A stretch of DNA of 64,000 nt. It comes from Endocalyx cinctus (lineage: Eukaryota > Ascomycota > Sordariomycetes > Amphisphaeriales > Apiosporaceae). This document shows positions 20,771 through 32,525 of the stretch, in pieces. A program made the position numbers and the translations under genes. Below the pieces are notes generated by a model. The model saw nothing but the letters and a program-made list of their open reading frames with translations. It ran no database searches and was not told the DNA's origin. The stretch is from NCBI GenBank assembly GCA_001600455.1, contig BCKC01000001.1, forward strand, positions 2,940,441-3,004,440, written 5' to 3'. Within the stretch, counting starts at the first letter, position 1; every line of letters starts with the position of its first letter.

Positions 20771-23661
20771 ATGTCCGAGTTCTTATACAGTGCATCTACA
20801 TTTAATTCCCCTGTTTCTGCAAGCACGGGCAATTATTACCATAAGCCACAAGCTGCAAGAAATTCACCATCCCCCAATCCCAACCCCAACCCCAATCCAA
20901 ATTCTAGTCTCATTACTCCTACTCCTCTCGTCAACACCGAAAACTCGGCATCTTACCAGAACAGCGCGAATAACGAAACCCTTCTCGATAAGCATAATCA
21001 AATCGTAGACCAAGATGGGTCCATCGAAAAGACAAATAGCAATAAACAATTGAGTTTAGACGAGCTAGCGAAACGAAAACTAAGGGAAAAGCGCCAAGCG
21101 GCGGGAACACGACAAGAAGTAGAGGAGGAGGTGGAAGAGGACGAAGAAGACGAACAACAAACGGATAAATTCAATTCACCTAATATTAATAATATTAGCA
21201 TTATTCCACATCGATCGACTGTCTTCACAAACACATCTGGTCATTTCAGGAGTTCATCGGCTGATCGCGCAGTCCATGCTGCAAACAACGTTTTAACGAA
21301 AACCCCTCCAACGTCGATAACCACCACCACTCCTGCTACTATTGCCACTATTGCTACTAGTATAGCCACCACTAGTTCTATTCTATCTACCTCACCTATC
21401 ACATCCACGCATTCATCATCTGCCTCGTCTCGAACACCTACGCCATCGTTAATACGTTCTTCTAGAAGAATTGATGTGAGTCATGATTTACCCTTACTCA
21501 ATATTAGCTATTTTTTTTGAAAATATCCTATCAATTAGACAAGCCTGAGACTATTATGATATGCGCCTAAAAGGTCGTGCTTTACCTAAATAATACGACA
21601 CTAATATAATCACTACAGGACACTTATACCGGCGACGACTCCGACACGAAAGACGGCCACAAAAGTCTGGGTGTAAATAAGACGAGTGTTGAGAACACCT
21701 TTATATCGTCAGCAGTCACGGACAAACGCAACGAAAATCGCAGTGACTCCTCACCTGTCGCGTCCCGATCAACAACTGTACATACATCCTCACCTACATC
21801 AGAGCGAACGTTACGAAGAAACAAGAGAAACTCATACAATTCTGTCAATCTCAGCGGCTTTACCAGCAACATCACCAACAATTGGGGTCCTGGCCATCAT
21901 CGTGAATTTTGTAACGAGAAGAAAAGCAATTCCGTAAATCTAGGTTTAAGTGATCCGCGTCTCGAGCACGGTTATCCTTCCTCGACAGGCACAAATATAC
22001 CCAACAGCTTCACCAATTCGGGTCCTAGTACATCTGTTCCTACCTCGAAACCTACGCCCATTCCGATCCAATCCCAGAATACAACCACGCTTATACCAGC
22101 AGCTACACCTGAACGTCCTCCGCGAAGAAACACAAGACGACATAATTCTGCCAACCTGAGCGGTTTCAATAGTAATATCACGACTAGCTACGGCACTAAT
22201 CATCATCACTTCCGCCATACCCAGAATTCATTAAAGATACTGAAGCATAACAATGAAATGTCACCTAGTTCCGGTACGAATAATCCCTCAAAATACGGCA
22301 TCACAAATCCTTTCTACCGCAGCGCAAGTGTTTCATCCGCATCTGGAACAATGAGTTCAAATCGGAGTGGCATGATGGCGTCAAATGAACACGTTAATTC
22401 CTCCCCCGACGCCAGTCAGACGGCTTCAACGGCATCGGCTTCGACTTTTTCCAAAATACCCCCGATTGGAACTAAACCTTTCATCGTTCGAAACAATCGG
22501 ACCTACATTCATGAACCTACTCTAGCGTATCCTTTACCCGTTGATCTCTCTGAGCTTCATCGTCAATCGCTCCGCACGCTTCTTACTTTTCAATTATTCG
22601 GCGGGCCAATCATCTCACCTGCGTTTGCCAACAGACCACCCTCACGCGTTCTTGAAGTTGGCTGTGGCTCGGCATTTTGGAGTATGATGTGCCATCGATA
22701 TTTTGCCCAACATGGACACGCATCGATCTCATTTACCGGCATGGACTTAGTACCACTTGCTGGCTCTGGACTTGATCCGAACAGCAAACCTGATTCGGAT
22801 ATGCGATGGCGATTCGTTCAACACGACATGCGAAGAATACCTTGGCCCTTCCCAGATAACGAATTCGATCTAATTATGGCCAAGGACATATCACTTGCCA
22901 CGCCGTGGGGTGACAATCAGCCCATATTCGAAGAATACCTGCGGGTACTAAAACCTGGCGGCGTAGTCGAAATTTGGGAAACGGATTCTAATATTCGCAT
23001 GCTGAGACCACACGTTCTCAAAACCATATCGAAGCCGGCTAAGCGTAACGATTCCGATGACTCTTCTTCAGATGAAGACGATGACGATGAAAATGACAAG
23101 GTCATGAAATTGGGTGGTTATACCATGACCACAAATACGCCTCTAAGTGCTCCACTGAATCCATTCTTGGTCGAATTCAATGCATGGGTTACCAAAGCGC
23201 TGGACGCACGCGGGTTATCTGCAGTACCCTGTACCTTGATTGGACCGTTCTTGCTTCAAGAGTCGGAAACCTTGACAGATGTACGCTCGAAGCGCCTAGC
23301 GGTGCCGCTAAGCGAAATCCGCTGGGAGCGAGAAGGCGTCGGAGGTGTGGTGACAAAGGATGGAAAGAGCTATATCGACATGAAAGGGAAAAATAAGGCT
23401 CAGGATGGCAAGCAAAGCGGTAAATCCCTAACGGCTGGTCAAATAGCCCTCAGGAAGACGGCTCTTGAGACCACAGTCGGCCTGATTCTTAGTCTCGAAC
23501 CTCTCTTACGAGAGGTGAGTGGTAAGAGCCAGGACGAGTGGGATGGGTGGACGGCCAAGATGATTAACGATCTCTTACGGGATGGAGGTACTAGTTGGGG
23601 CGAGTGTCTAGAAGTGGGTGCGTGGACAGCCAGAAAGCGACAGACCAACAAAAAACCTTGA
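20771..23661 (+). CDS. Large SAM-dependent methyltransferase with disordered N-terminal half
   Basis: Two exons, 20771-21475 and 21619-23661 (GTGAGT donor, CACTACAG acceptor, phase 0), give 915 residues. The start is the ATG in GGCAAAATGTCCGAG; frame upstream of it has only a GTG. Residues 1-500 are low complexity: a PNPNPNPN run at about 35-45, acidic stretch EVEEEVEEDEEDEQQ and Ser/Thr runs. A segment at about 296-332 (RRNKRNSYNSVNLSGF..) is repeated at 399-434 (RRNTRRHNSANLSGF..). The C-terminal part is a class I Rossmann methyltransferase: motif I VLEVGCGSAFWS at 579, FTGMDLVPL, FDLIMAKDIS and YLRVLKPGGVVEIWET. An acidic insert SDDSSSDEDDDDEND splits the domain. Such fungal proteins are annotated only as SAM-dependent methyltransferases; the substrate is unknown. 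Confidence 0.88.
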
Positions 23662-24544
23662 CGGCTCCTGCTCAGCGCCCAAGCCCCTTCATACTCGTCA
23701 CCAGCTGGATAACTTCATACCTAATCTTAGCGTAAGATTTACATTATTTTCCATCTCGTGTTCACGCTCAGCCGATCTTTGGACGAAATCCTCGCTATGT
23801 ACATATGCGATCCAAAGCCTGTAAACCCTGCTTATATGCTAAGCCCCGTCATACCTCTTTCTTAGTGTTCGATACCTCTTTAGGTAATATCTATATATAC
23901 CCCCAAAATACGTTAACGTGGACCATGCTGGCATCATGGAAATAAAACTTCTGATGAAATTTACGATAGTGTGGATTGCAGCAGGAAGGGGAAAGAGGAC
24001 AGGAGTCGACGATTGTGTGATATGTATTTCAGTTGATATTGTGGGAAGGTGAATTGTTTTGCATATATTTTGGAATTGGGTTTCTTCTGATATATTCCTC
24101 CTTTAAGTTGTGCATCTGTTAGTGTATGTCCTGTTGGACAAATCCAATGCGTTCTTGAATAGCATCGGCAGCGAGGCGAAGGATAAAGAAATGGTATGAT
24201 AGTGTGAATAAGGTATTCATGTTTTACTTTCTGGGTCTGATACAGTATCAACCGTGATAACTATGGGGTTTTCTCGTGGATATCCTCGGTAGTCTTGGTA
24301 AATAGAATAGAGCGTAATACGAAGAAACAGTCAAGAAAGTAGAATAATAGAAGAGAAGGCCGCTTACAAGAAAATCAAGACTTCGCTATTAAAGGACTTT
24401 TCATTAATAGCACGAGCTGCCCATTTTCTAGTATACATGGTTTTCTCGTGCGCAGTTTATGTGAAATGATGGATTTGATGCACAGAACCACTGAGATGTT
24501 TATGACATTACAGGAGCGACGAGGATGAAAGAAATGCAGTCTAC
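23662..24544. other. Convergent intergenic region
   Basis: It holds the 3' flanks of the methyltransferase (plus) and the LYR protein (minus). A missing last exon of the LYR gene, if any, would be on the minus strand here. No other gene is seen. Confidence 0.5.
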
Positions 24545-25000
24545 TTACAATGCTTCGATCTCTATACGTGCGAGGCGACAAGTACACATAGCCAGGAGTT
24601 TGGTTAGCTCTATCACCTCTGCCATAGCTAAATTTAAACAAGATCATGTTGGCTCATTCGGTCATTCATCCATATATACCTTTCTTGACAAACTCGGCGC
24701 GAGCGATACCTTTCCGGATATCGTCCTCGTCTCTCAACTGCGCGTTGGCCATGAAGGCGCGGTGCAATCGGGGCCGAAAATACGAGAATCCGTGGGGATA
24801 ATCTTTTCCGAGATGAAGAAGTTCTATACATTTGAATGTCAGTCAGTAGTTATATAACCTGGTCATTTCAAATGTCGAGGAGAGAGGAGTTGAAATGTAC
24901 GGACTTGGGGTAAAAAGATAGAATCAAGTAGCTGTGACAAGCACATACCCTTATATATATTTATCACCTGTCTTCGTAATTCCAGATTTGGTGGCGACAT
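24545..25000 (-). CDS. LYR-motif protein, LYRM5/ETFRF1-like (mitochondrial), apparently short at the C-terminus
   Basis: Hand splicing gives exons 25000-24949, 24823-24680 and 24561-24545 (introns of 125 and 118 nt, phases matching). The protein starts MSPPNLELRRQVINIYKELL and continues HLGKDYPHGFSYFRPRLHRA and DEDDIRKGIARAEFVKK, ending EIEAL. This matches the LYRM5/ETFRF1 pattern (IxxYKxLLxLGxxYPxGxxYFxxRLxxxF..EFVxKExEAL), a small protein that regulates electron-transfer flavoprotein in mitochondria. Family members continue with about 12-20 more residues (an aromatic, basic KYR-type tail). Here TAA follows EIEAL directly, but GTAAGT overlaps that stop (24548-24543), so a further exon may exist. 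The one in-phase acceptor I found downstream gives an unrelated tail. As modelled it is 70 residues. Confidence 0.8.
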
Positions 25001-25385
25001 TTCTTTCTATTCGCAATATTATGGGAGAATACAGATATTATATCGGCTAGCTGTCCCTTTATTTCTTTCTCTTTTATTTCCAAGTGAAGAGTGTAGTTTA
25101 AAGGTATACGGAAAATTCCGAGGTTGTTGAGATGAGATAAGGTGCCGAGATCCCCTGTAGCGGCTTAACTTAGCAGTAGTTGATGCGATGCCCCTCTGTA
25201 ATTGTTTCCGACGTCACAAGGGAAAAGTTTACTAATCCCAGTTCATCTAATATCTGGGGATTTGGTAGATGATGACCAATTTGTCGTTGCACATTTTTTG
25301 CCTTGAGTCATTGAAAATAATCACAGTAGGGTAGAATTTTTCTTTTTTTGTTTCGAATATTTGACTTTCCTCTTTTTTCCTTCCC
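25001..25385. other. Divergent promoter region of the LYR and thioesterase genes
   Basis: About 385 nt separate two divergently transcribed genes for predicted mitochondrial proteins. AT-rich with pyrimidine runs; no gene seen. Confidence 0.55.
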
Positions 25386-26617
25386 ATGATGCCGCCTCGA
25401 CCACGGATAAAACCCGACTCGGTAGCGTCCGCCGCAATGTTGCCGATATCGCGAGTCGTCTCCCGTCCGTCCCCTTCTCTTCCGTTCATCAACCGGTCTT
25501 ACTTCAGACTAGCAACTACGCGGCCAGTTTCTTTTTCGGGAAGGGATAACTTCCGCGGCGACGGCGTAAGAAGAAGGCCATTTTCTTCTTCTCCGAGAAG
25601 TGCAGCATTGCCGCCGACACCGAAAGGAGGAGACGAGGAGATGCCGCCGGCCCCGAGCAGCAGGTGGTACGGGGACCTCCGCGCGCGCATCGGCAAGTGT
25701 CTGATTTTCGGATGCGATCCGGCGCAGGTAAAGAGGGCTTGCGGCGTCCTGAAAGTTCTCGGGACGGAGTGGCGCGAACTCGGCGCCGGTAGCGAGGGTT
25801 TCCTCACCGGCGGTAAGATGGGCTTGGAACGGCAACAGGTCGTTTGGGGTGAAATGGATAGTTTTGTGAGTTTATATATATATATATATATATATATAGG
25901 CCGTGGTTTGGGCTCAAAGTAGCACAAAGCATGTACAGATGAACTAACGGTATTGTTGTAGGGTCACGTCAACAACGTAAATTATCTACGGTACGCCGAG
26001 TCGTCGCGTACTAATTGGATATTACATTTTGGGGCACTGGATACGCAGCACCGGGACGAATGGGCAGGCTTGCTGACGCCAACCGCGACGGGCCTGATAA
26101 TGAAAAGTATCAAGATCGATTACAAATTTGTGAGTTATCTACCATCTATCTTTCTCTCTTTTACCTATCTATATAAATTAGCCACGTACGGCGATGGAAC
26201 TGTCACATCTAACACACCGATCAACTCTTCCCCCTTGTTTCATCATTTATTAATTCTCGACAGCCCATGACCTACCCAGACACAATATCTGTCTACCATA
26301 AACTGCGTGACCTCCCGTCCGCGACGGATTCGTCGCTCATCCTTGACTGCGTCGTCCTCTCACACCGACACCGCCGCATTGCCGCCAAGACAGAGGAGGA
26401 CGTCGTCGTCTATGATTACCAGAAGGCTTCCAAGACACCAATCCCGTCCTTCGCCCTTGACATCTTCCGCGACACGTGGCGCTCGCAGGAAGAGGCTAAG
26501 CTGAGGGCCAGGACCAGAATCGCCCAATTGACGAGAGAGGTGCAGGCACTCGAGAAAGACACCTGGGATCGAGAGGATGCTGTTGAGGACCTTGGGGTCG
26601 CTTCCGGGAAGAAGTAG
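25386..26617 (+). CDS. Hot-dog fold acyl-CoA thioesterase-like protein, predicted mitochondrial
   Basis: Three exons, 25386-25865, 25962-26129 and 26264-26617, all phase 0 (GTGAGT donors, GAACTAAC branch before exon 2) give 333 residues. The first 75 residues are Arg/Ser/Pro-rich without acidic residues at the start (ISRVVSRPSPSLPFINRS, RRRPFSSSPRS), which looks like a mitochondrial presequence. The fold signature is WGEMDSFGHVNNVNYLRYAE, the 4-hydroxybenzoyl-CoA-thioesterase helix motif (D-x-x-GHVNN-x-x-Y). This is followed by MKSIKIDYKFPMTYPD and a C-terminal helical, basic/acidic tail. Exon 1 to exon 2 splits the signature exactly before GHVNN. The acyl substrate cannot be told from sequence. 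Confidence 0.87.
25872..25898. repeat. (TA)n microsatellite in thioesterase intron 1
   Basis: About 13 TA units start 6 nt after the GTGAGT donor of intron 1. Confidence 0.95.
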
Positions 26618-27667
26618 GAATAGTACGTCATAGTTTATCGCGGAGGACTAGTCCGCCTTAAGGAATCGCGAGAGCAGAAAGGTCCAGAGACCAGTATAGC
26701 CACGCGATCCTAGTGCATCGCCATAATTCCCCGAAAATAGACCGTCCCATACTGAGACGTAAAAAGGAAATATCAGCGTATCAAAATGTTATTTCCAGCT
26801 AAATTGAAAGTATCGTCGCCCCAAGCTAGCTTCTTAGCCTGCTGGCCTGTCGGTAATGACCGTTTTTTAGAACACTGACCCGAGCAGCCGGACTCATACG
26901 AGAGATTCGGGTTCCCTAACCATCGTTTCATTACATTGAGACTTCGCCGCGGTAAAGAAGCCAAGGTCAAACAAGCCACAGTCAAATAAATAAGCATTTA
27001 ATAAATCGAAATTTTAACCCTTAAAATAAGGATAATTTAAGGGAGGATCTTATGACCACCCCGAGATGAAGCGGGAAAAAAAAAACACAGCCAACAGCCT
27101 ACCAAGACGCTATTTAGGTGGGTAATAACAGCTACTAAACAATAAGTACTCTTCAATATAATTGGCTGTATTTAGGTCCACTATCGTACTCGCACGTACT
27201 CGGACTTGAAGTACCAGGGATACATGGTACCTACCTAGGTAGGTATCTTGGTTCACAGGCTGACAGGCACGCTCCGGCTCGCAATACTCACCAACTTGAG
27301 CCAAAAAAAAAAAAAAAAAATATACCCCATTACAGCGTCATTTCATGCTAAGCGTACCTCTTGAATCTCCCCTCGTATCGTAAAATATCCTTAATATCAT
27401 GCATTCAAAATGGCCCTTAGTGGAGAAGCGATCGTGAAATCATGGGTTTGGAATAAGTCAAGTTATTGATCTACAAGGATCAGCTCTTCCGTAGACAGTT
27501 CTACTTCATTTTATCTAAATTAGTAAATGTATATAAATCGAATTGGTGATCTACAATTGTCGTTAACTTTTTTTTTTTCTTTTTCTTGTTATTATGTATG
27601 CTCATATCCGACCTTTGCCTTTCACTCCTGAGACAACATAAAAATATATAATCACATCTCGTTCGAA
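26618..27667. other. Intergenic, promoter of the GH78-like gene
   Basis: AT-rich with A-runs at about 27076-27085 and 27303-27320, and the ACCTAGGT palindrome cluster at 27226-27247. No gene is supported. Confidence 0.6.
27226..27247. repeat. GGTACCTACCTAGGTAGGTA palindromic motif
   Basis: TACCTACCTAGGTAGGTA is a perfect 18-bp palindrome preceded by GG and sits about 420 nt upstream of the GH78-like start. It is the same family as the elements at 6821, 37210 and 62531. Confidence 0.6.
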
Positions 27668-30139
27668 ATGAGAGTCTTTAAGCTGGCACTATTTGCCATC
27701 ACATGTGTGAATCAGGCCCAAACCGCGCTTATAACCAGCACAGATGAAATCACCACATTAGACGCCAGAAATGGCTCGGCCATCGTCGTATTAGATTACC
27801 TTAAGGATGTCGAAGGTATTCCCGCCTTTGAAGTGGTCACTCTCGAGGGGGACACTTCATTGTTTGAGATTACTTACAGCGAAACGAAGAATGGGCTTAA
27901 CCTTTACATGGTTTGTTTTCCTCATCCCCCGAATGTTCGTAATTTACGAATTAACTTATTTTGCCTTAATTTATTTTAGGCAGATGGTCCTTTGCCTCTC
28001 GCTGCGGCGATGGATACATACCGAGTCAACCAGTATAACCTCACAGAAGCCGGCACTGTCACCAATCGCCTCGTTCAGGGAGCTTTTCGCTATCAAAAGT
28101 TAAACCTGACTTCCCCCGGCTTATTGACGCTGAAAAACATCGGCGTCACTCCAACGACCTCGACCACGCCGATTGAAGACTTGCCGGGCTCGTTTGAGAG
28201 CTCTGACGAAGCTATCAACCAAGTATGGACGGCCGGTGCTCGAACGATTCAGCTAACCGAGATTCCCAAGGACACGATCCCAGACTTTTGGGTGGTCACC
28301 TCGGAGGGTAGCACCGTTGAAAGCTTGGCGCCGCAAAGTCTCGGCTCCGGGTCTCAGTTACTATACTATAACGTCGATTTCGAGGTCAAGGTCGTTCGAG
28401 GCGGGTTCGGCTTCTCCGTCCTTTCTAGCACTTTAAATGTGGGCATCTACATCTCGTGCGACCTCAAAACCCGGGAGATCGGGGTTTACTACGGCAGCAC
28501 AACCTTTGATACGCTCCTGGATTCTTACACGCTCCCGTCAAATTTAACCTTGACTGAGGGTTCCTGGAACTCGGTTCATGCCGACGTCGCACTTACTGAT
28601 CTAACAGTCTCGATTAACGGGCAGCAAGTTTTTACCATCACGCAGACATCTTCCTACTACGGCTCATTCGGACTGGGAGCCTCCTTTGGCCACATCGCCA
28701 CTTTCCGAAACTTAAAAGCCGCATCGACAGCTGGTGATTTTACCTACTCGCATTCCTTGACCAACACCAGTTTCCTGAGCGACTTCTTTATGGGCGCCAA
28801 TCCCTTAGATACGGTGGTAGATGGCTCGAGACGAGATCGCATCGCCTATGCAGGCGATCTAGACGTCGCGGGAGGCGCGGCGCTCGTCAGTACCCACGGC
28901 GTTGAGTATATCGAAGGAAGTATCGACTTACTGGGCTCCTACCAAGCCTCCCCTGGGTTTTTCATTCCGACCGCCAAGATCCAGCAGGAACCGCTCGCGG
29001 AGCCGCTGGACGTGAATATCACTGGTCTGATCGGGTACTCGTTCAATTTCGTGACGGCGGTAGCGCAGACCTACATGCACACGGGAAATATTACATTCGC
29101 GGAAACTTGGGCGCCCAAGATGGCCAAGATGCTTGACTGGGCCAACTCGCAGACGCTCGAGGAGAAGGGCGGTCTGTTCAACCTCTCGGACGCTAGCTTC
29201 GGTGGCGACTGGGACTACTACGATCCGGCCCAGTCCGGAATAGTAACCAAGTTTAACGTCCTATACGCGTACGCTCTCCAAGAAGCGATGGTCCTGCTCG
29301 AGGATGGCGGCCTGGACACGACCGAATACCAAGAACGACTCGTCGCTCTTCGCAGCGCTATCGACACGAACCTTTGGAGCGACGAGCTCGGCGCTTACGT
29401 GCTATCCGAAGCGATCACGGACGGCTTCGCACAGGACGCGAACGCGATCGCCATCCTGGCCGGCGTCAACGCCGGCTCCAACCACTCCTCGGACGCGATC
29501 CTATCGACCCTCTCCTCGGGATTGATGCGACCGGCCGGCCCGCTCTCCTTCTCCTCGGGCGCCATCGAGGCCGGATGGCAGCCGTACATCAGCCCGTACG
29601 CGTCGGCGTACCACCTACGATCCGCCTTCGCGGCGCGGAACGGCGACGCGGCGCTCGAGCTGATCCGCTCCCTGTGGGCGCCCATGGCGAGCCCTTCGAA
29701 CGTGAACTACACGGGCGCGTTCTGGGAGACGCTGGACGCGGACGGGAAACCGGGGCTCGGCATCTCCACGAGCTTGTGCCACGGGTGGGCCGCGGGGCCG
29801 ACCGCGGAGCTGACCAGATACGTCCTGGGCGCGGCTCCCGCCCGGCCCGGATGGGCGCAGTGGAAGGTCGAGCCGCAGACCCTGGGCCTCCGGTCGGCGC
29901 AGGGAAAAGCGCCGACGCCGGCCGGCGCCCTCGACGTGAGCTGGGCTTTCGACGATCAAGGGTTGCTGAGGATGACGGTCGAGGCACCAGTTGGTACGAA
30001 CGGTACGGTCGTGCTTCCTAGCCCGATGTTGGTCGATCCGGTAGATTCGAGGTTTTGCGTTAATGGGAAGGAGATCAATGGAACGAGTTTTAGCTTAAAG
30101 GGCGGAGAGGCTTTCAGTCTAATTCAAGAGAGTATATAA
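27668..30139 (+). CDS. Secreted six-hairpin glycosidase, GH78 alpha-L-rhamnosidase type
   Basis: Two exons, 27668-27910 and 27980-30139 (69-nt intron, phase 0), give 800 residues. MRVFKLALFAITCVNQAQTA is a signal peptide. The N-terminal half is beta-rich; at about residues 300-650 there is an (alpha/alpha)6-type region with DGSRRDRIAYAGDLDVAGGA, which corresponds to the conserved 'DG..RDR..W.GD' acid-residue motif of GH78. It is followed by a helical stretch and WETLDADGKPGLG..SLCHGWAAGPTAEL, the conserved C-terminal block of fungal GH78 enzymes. Several N-x-S/T sequons fit a secreted enzyme. Expected activity is release of terminal L-rhamnose from plant glycosides or pectin side chains. The 3' half (29300-29960) is much richer in G+C than the 5' half. 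Assignment to GH78 rather than a related six-hairpin family rests on motif memory. Confidence 0.82.
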
Positions 30140-30912
30140 TTTACAGGATACGATTAGGCGAACGGACTATCCTTTAGAGAAGTCTCGTTTTTTATCTTAT
30201 TTTATTTTTTTTACCCTTAGCCAGAGTCATATTGTTCCAGATCCAGTGGTCAAAAACGTAAGCGCCATTAAAGTATATCCTTGACTAGGAGATTAACATC
30301 ACCACTGGTACGTATTATAAATGTGACCGGACACTCTTACAGAAATGTAGTGACAATCAACTTATAATGAAGCCGTGGTGTTTTTATCTGTCATGTACGA
30401 TCTCAGACCTAAATATTTATTTTGATTTATTTTAGCGGTAGAAGTTTGACTAGAGAGAAAGAATAGAGCTTACAGCACATTCCACGTGCTCTTCCGATGT
30501 CTACCAATCATAATAGCTCAAGTACAAATTTCCAAGTAAATATAAAGTCATGCCCTCTATCACGAATAGAAGCAGCTTTCATATGAACCAGCTGCATAAG
30601 CCTTGGAGACTAACTGACTAAGTAAAAAGTCATCCCCTATTTGCCAGATTTCAAAATGTACCGTAAAGAAAGTTTAAGACCCGTCTGTGAGAGAACAACT
30701 ACTAAGCAGTAGCGGTGGTAGTAGATAGGAGGGAAAAGACTATATCCAACTATAAGAGGCTCTTGCTCTCCTTCTTCTCCCCCTGCGAGAATTTTCTCTC
30801 TTACTAGTTAAGACAAAACAAGAAGGAATTTCAAGGGAAATATCGACAAAAAAACACCCCCCATCCCTACCTCTGACGTCGCTCTCTCTTTTCGTACACA
30901 CATACCTCTACA
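30140..30912. other. Intergenic, promoter of the small secreted protein
   Basis: No gene is seen. A TATAAG box at 30751-30756 lies about 157 nt before the start codon and is followed by long pyrimidine-rich stretches (30761-30880), a usual arrangement for well-expressed fungal genes. Confidence 0.55.
30751..30756 (+). promoter_or_regulatory. TATA-like element of the small secreted protein gene
   Basis: TATAAG sits upstream of CT-rich DNA that extends toward the ATG at 30913. Assigned by position and sequence only. Confidence 0.35.
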
Positions 30913-31566
30913 ATGAAGACCACGCAACTCGCCGTCTTCGCCGCCACCTTCCTCGCCGCGTGCATCTCCGCCATGCCCGGTCATTCAGACCCAGATAAGC
31001 CTCGCGTGACCCCCAGTCCCAGGGCCGAGGTCAAGTATAGCCCCCACGACGAACATATCCGTAACGTCCAGGCTCCTAGTCTTCAAGCTTGCAAGGTGCC
31101 CTTATTTGCGAATTGTGTCACGTATAGCGTTATTTTGGGCAAATGCAGTATGTATCAATTCTTCTTCTTCTTCTTCTTCTCCTCCTCCTCTTCCCCCCCT
31201 CCCAGAAAACCTTTCCTGCGGCCTTTTTTAAATACTAAATTCTTTTCTTTAGCCAATGTCCCTAAAGATTGGAACGACGCGATCAATTCTATTCGAACCG
31301 GCCCACAGATAAAATGTTATGCCTACAAGTAAGCTGCAAAGAAAGAGACGGGGGAAAATATACACTACTTTCTCCCCTTCTTATGTAGTAGACTGAAGAC
31401 TTTTTTGCTTTTTTTTTCTTAACAATTCTAATTGCTGCTACTTCACAGAGACGCAAAATGCACGAATGACTGGATAGGCCCTATTGAACAGGATGACGCT
31501 CATTCCGACCTCAGCGTTCTTGATTTCAACGACGAGATCAGCTCCTTCGTCTGCTTTGACGTGTAA
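30913..31566 (+). CDS. Small secreted cysteine-rich protein with beta/gamma-crystallin-like signatures
   Basis: Three exons, 30913-31147, 31253-31328 and 31449-31566, with phases 1 and 2 matching, give 142 residues. Signal peptide: MKTTQLAVFAATFLAACISA. The mature part has a polar, Pro-rich linker to about residue 55 and then a domain with six cysteines (60, 68, 78, 100, 108, 139). Two segments, WNDAINSI (85-92) and FNDEISSF (130-137), match the (N/D)(N/D)xx(S/T)S calcium-binding signature of beta/gamma-crystallins (the first with Asn for Ser/Thr). They are spaced as in a two-Greek-key domain, with KCYAYKDAKC between. Secreted crystallin-like proteins occur in fungi, with roles that are mostly unknown. 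The small size and even number of cysteines also fit an effector-like secreted protein (inference). Confidence 0.8.
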
Positions 31567-31996
31567 ACAAGAGATCTCAGCGAGTTGAACTGGTTATATC
31601 AACACTGTTAGTTAATTTGGATTAATTAATAATTGAGATTCTGGTTTCTTGTGGGAGCAATATTTCTTTCAAGTCTAGTATGCACAGATATCTACACGTG
31701 AATATGGTTGGTGTAGGCACCTAGGCTATGCTACTTTACACTGGATTCTGGCTTGGGCAATTTTTTTTTTCTTGTTGGTTTTCAGAAGTGAAAGTCGGAA
31801 TACACGAGACCGCAGCTCACGGCATTATTTTCAACATCTCCTAACAAATTATTTTCCCTTCTCCCCCTTATTGAAATAACTGCATGCCTACGCATTACAA
31901 TCTTCTTCCGTCTCATCTTTCCCTTATTTTGATTTCACCTCGGGAAAAGTATCACAGTGAATGCTCTCGAGTTAGAAATAATTAAAGTTCGTTTAA

Positions 31997-32525
31997 AAAC
32001 AGGCCCTCGGTCCTATCCCGCAGCTGTGTGACTATCCCATCAGAGACAGCGTAGAGAGCCTGGCACGAGCGTCACTTACTCTCGCCCTGCCTATCACCAG
32101 CGGCGTCATCATTCACGATAACGGCCGCGGCAACAAGCGCAGCTACGTAGGCAATAAAAAGTGCGTTAGGGAATTCCGTTCGAGTAATTGTCTGTCAAGA
32201 GGTATCGACGCCAGCGCTAAACCCGTCCCGAGGACACATACCTCTTCCCAGCGCGCAAAGCTCAAAGAGATGGGCGAGCGCCGACTTTCTTCTCGAGCGT
32301 TGCGGAGAGCGACGGATAAACCTCGCTGGGACTGTTATGCCGCTGTGCTTTGGGAGTTTATCGGTGGGCACGACAGCTGCCGGTTGGCTGGGATCGGACG
32401 GGTCAACTTTGAACCAGGATATCTCTGTAATCGAGGAAGAGTTCCGGAAGACACGGGAATACCAGGTTAGCGGTAACAGGTATTTGCTAAAGTTCGAAGC
32501 GCACGTTGCCGTTACTGCTAAATGA
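31997..32525 (+). pseudogene. Probable gene relic, two overlapping coding-like frames
   Basis: One frame is open from 31997 to 32470. It follows an acceptor-like AAAACAG and reads ALGPIPQLCDYPIRDSVESL, ARASLTLALPITSGVIIHDN, then basic sequence. A second frame, 32337-32525, reads SLSVGTTAAGWLGSDGSTLN and DISVIEEEFRKTREYQVSG. Both have protein-like composition, and the segment is richer in G+C than its surroundings. The switch between frames suggests an old frameshift, with the start lost. I do not recognise the family. Confidence 0.35.

Noticed and set aside
23961..24251. A minus-strand frame in the methyltransferase 3' flank; a nearby frame ends LRLAADAIQERIGFVQQDI
   Set aside because: No acceptor or start ties it to the LYR gene; it could be chance.
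29374..30021. A 215-codon Arg-rich frame inside the GH78 gene
   Set aside because: A shadow of the G+C-rich third positions of the main frame; the translation is Arg/Pro/Gly-rich noise.
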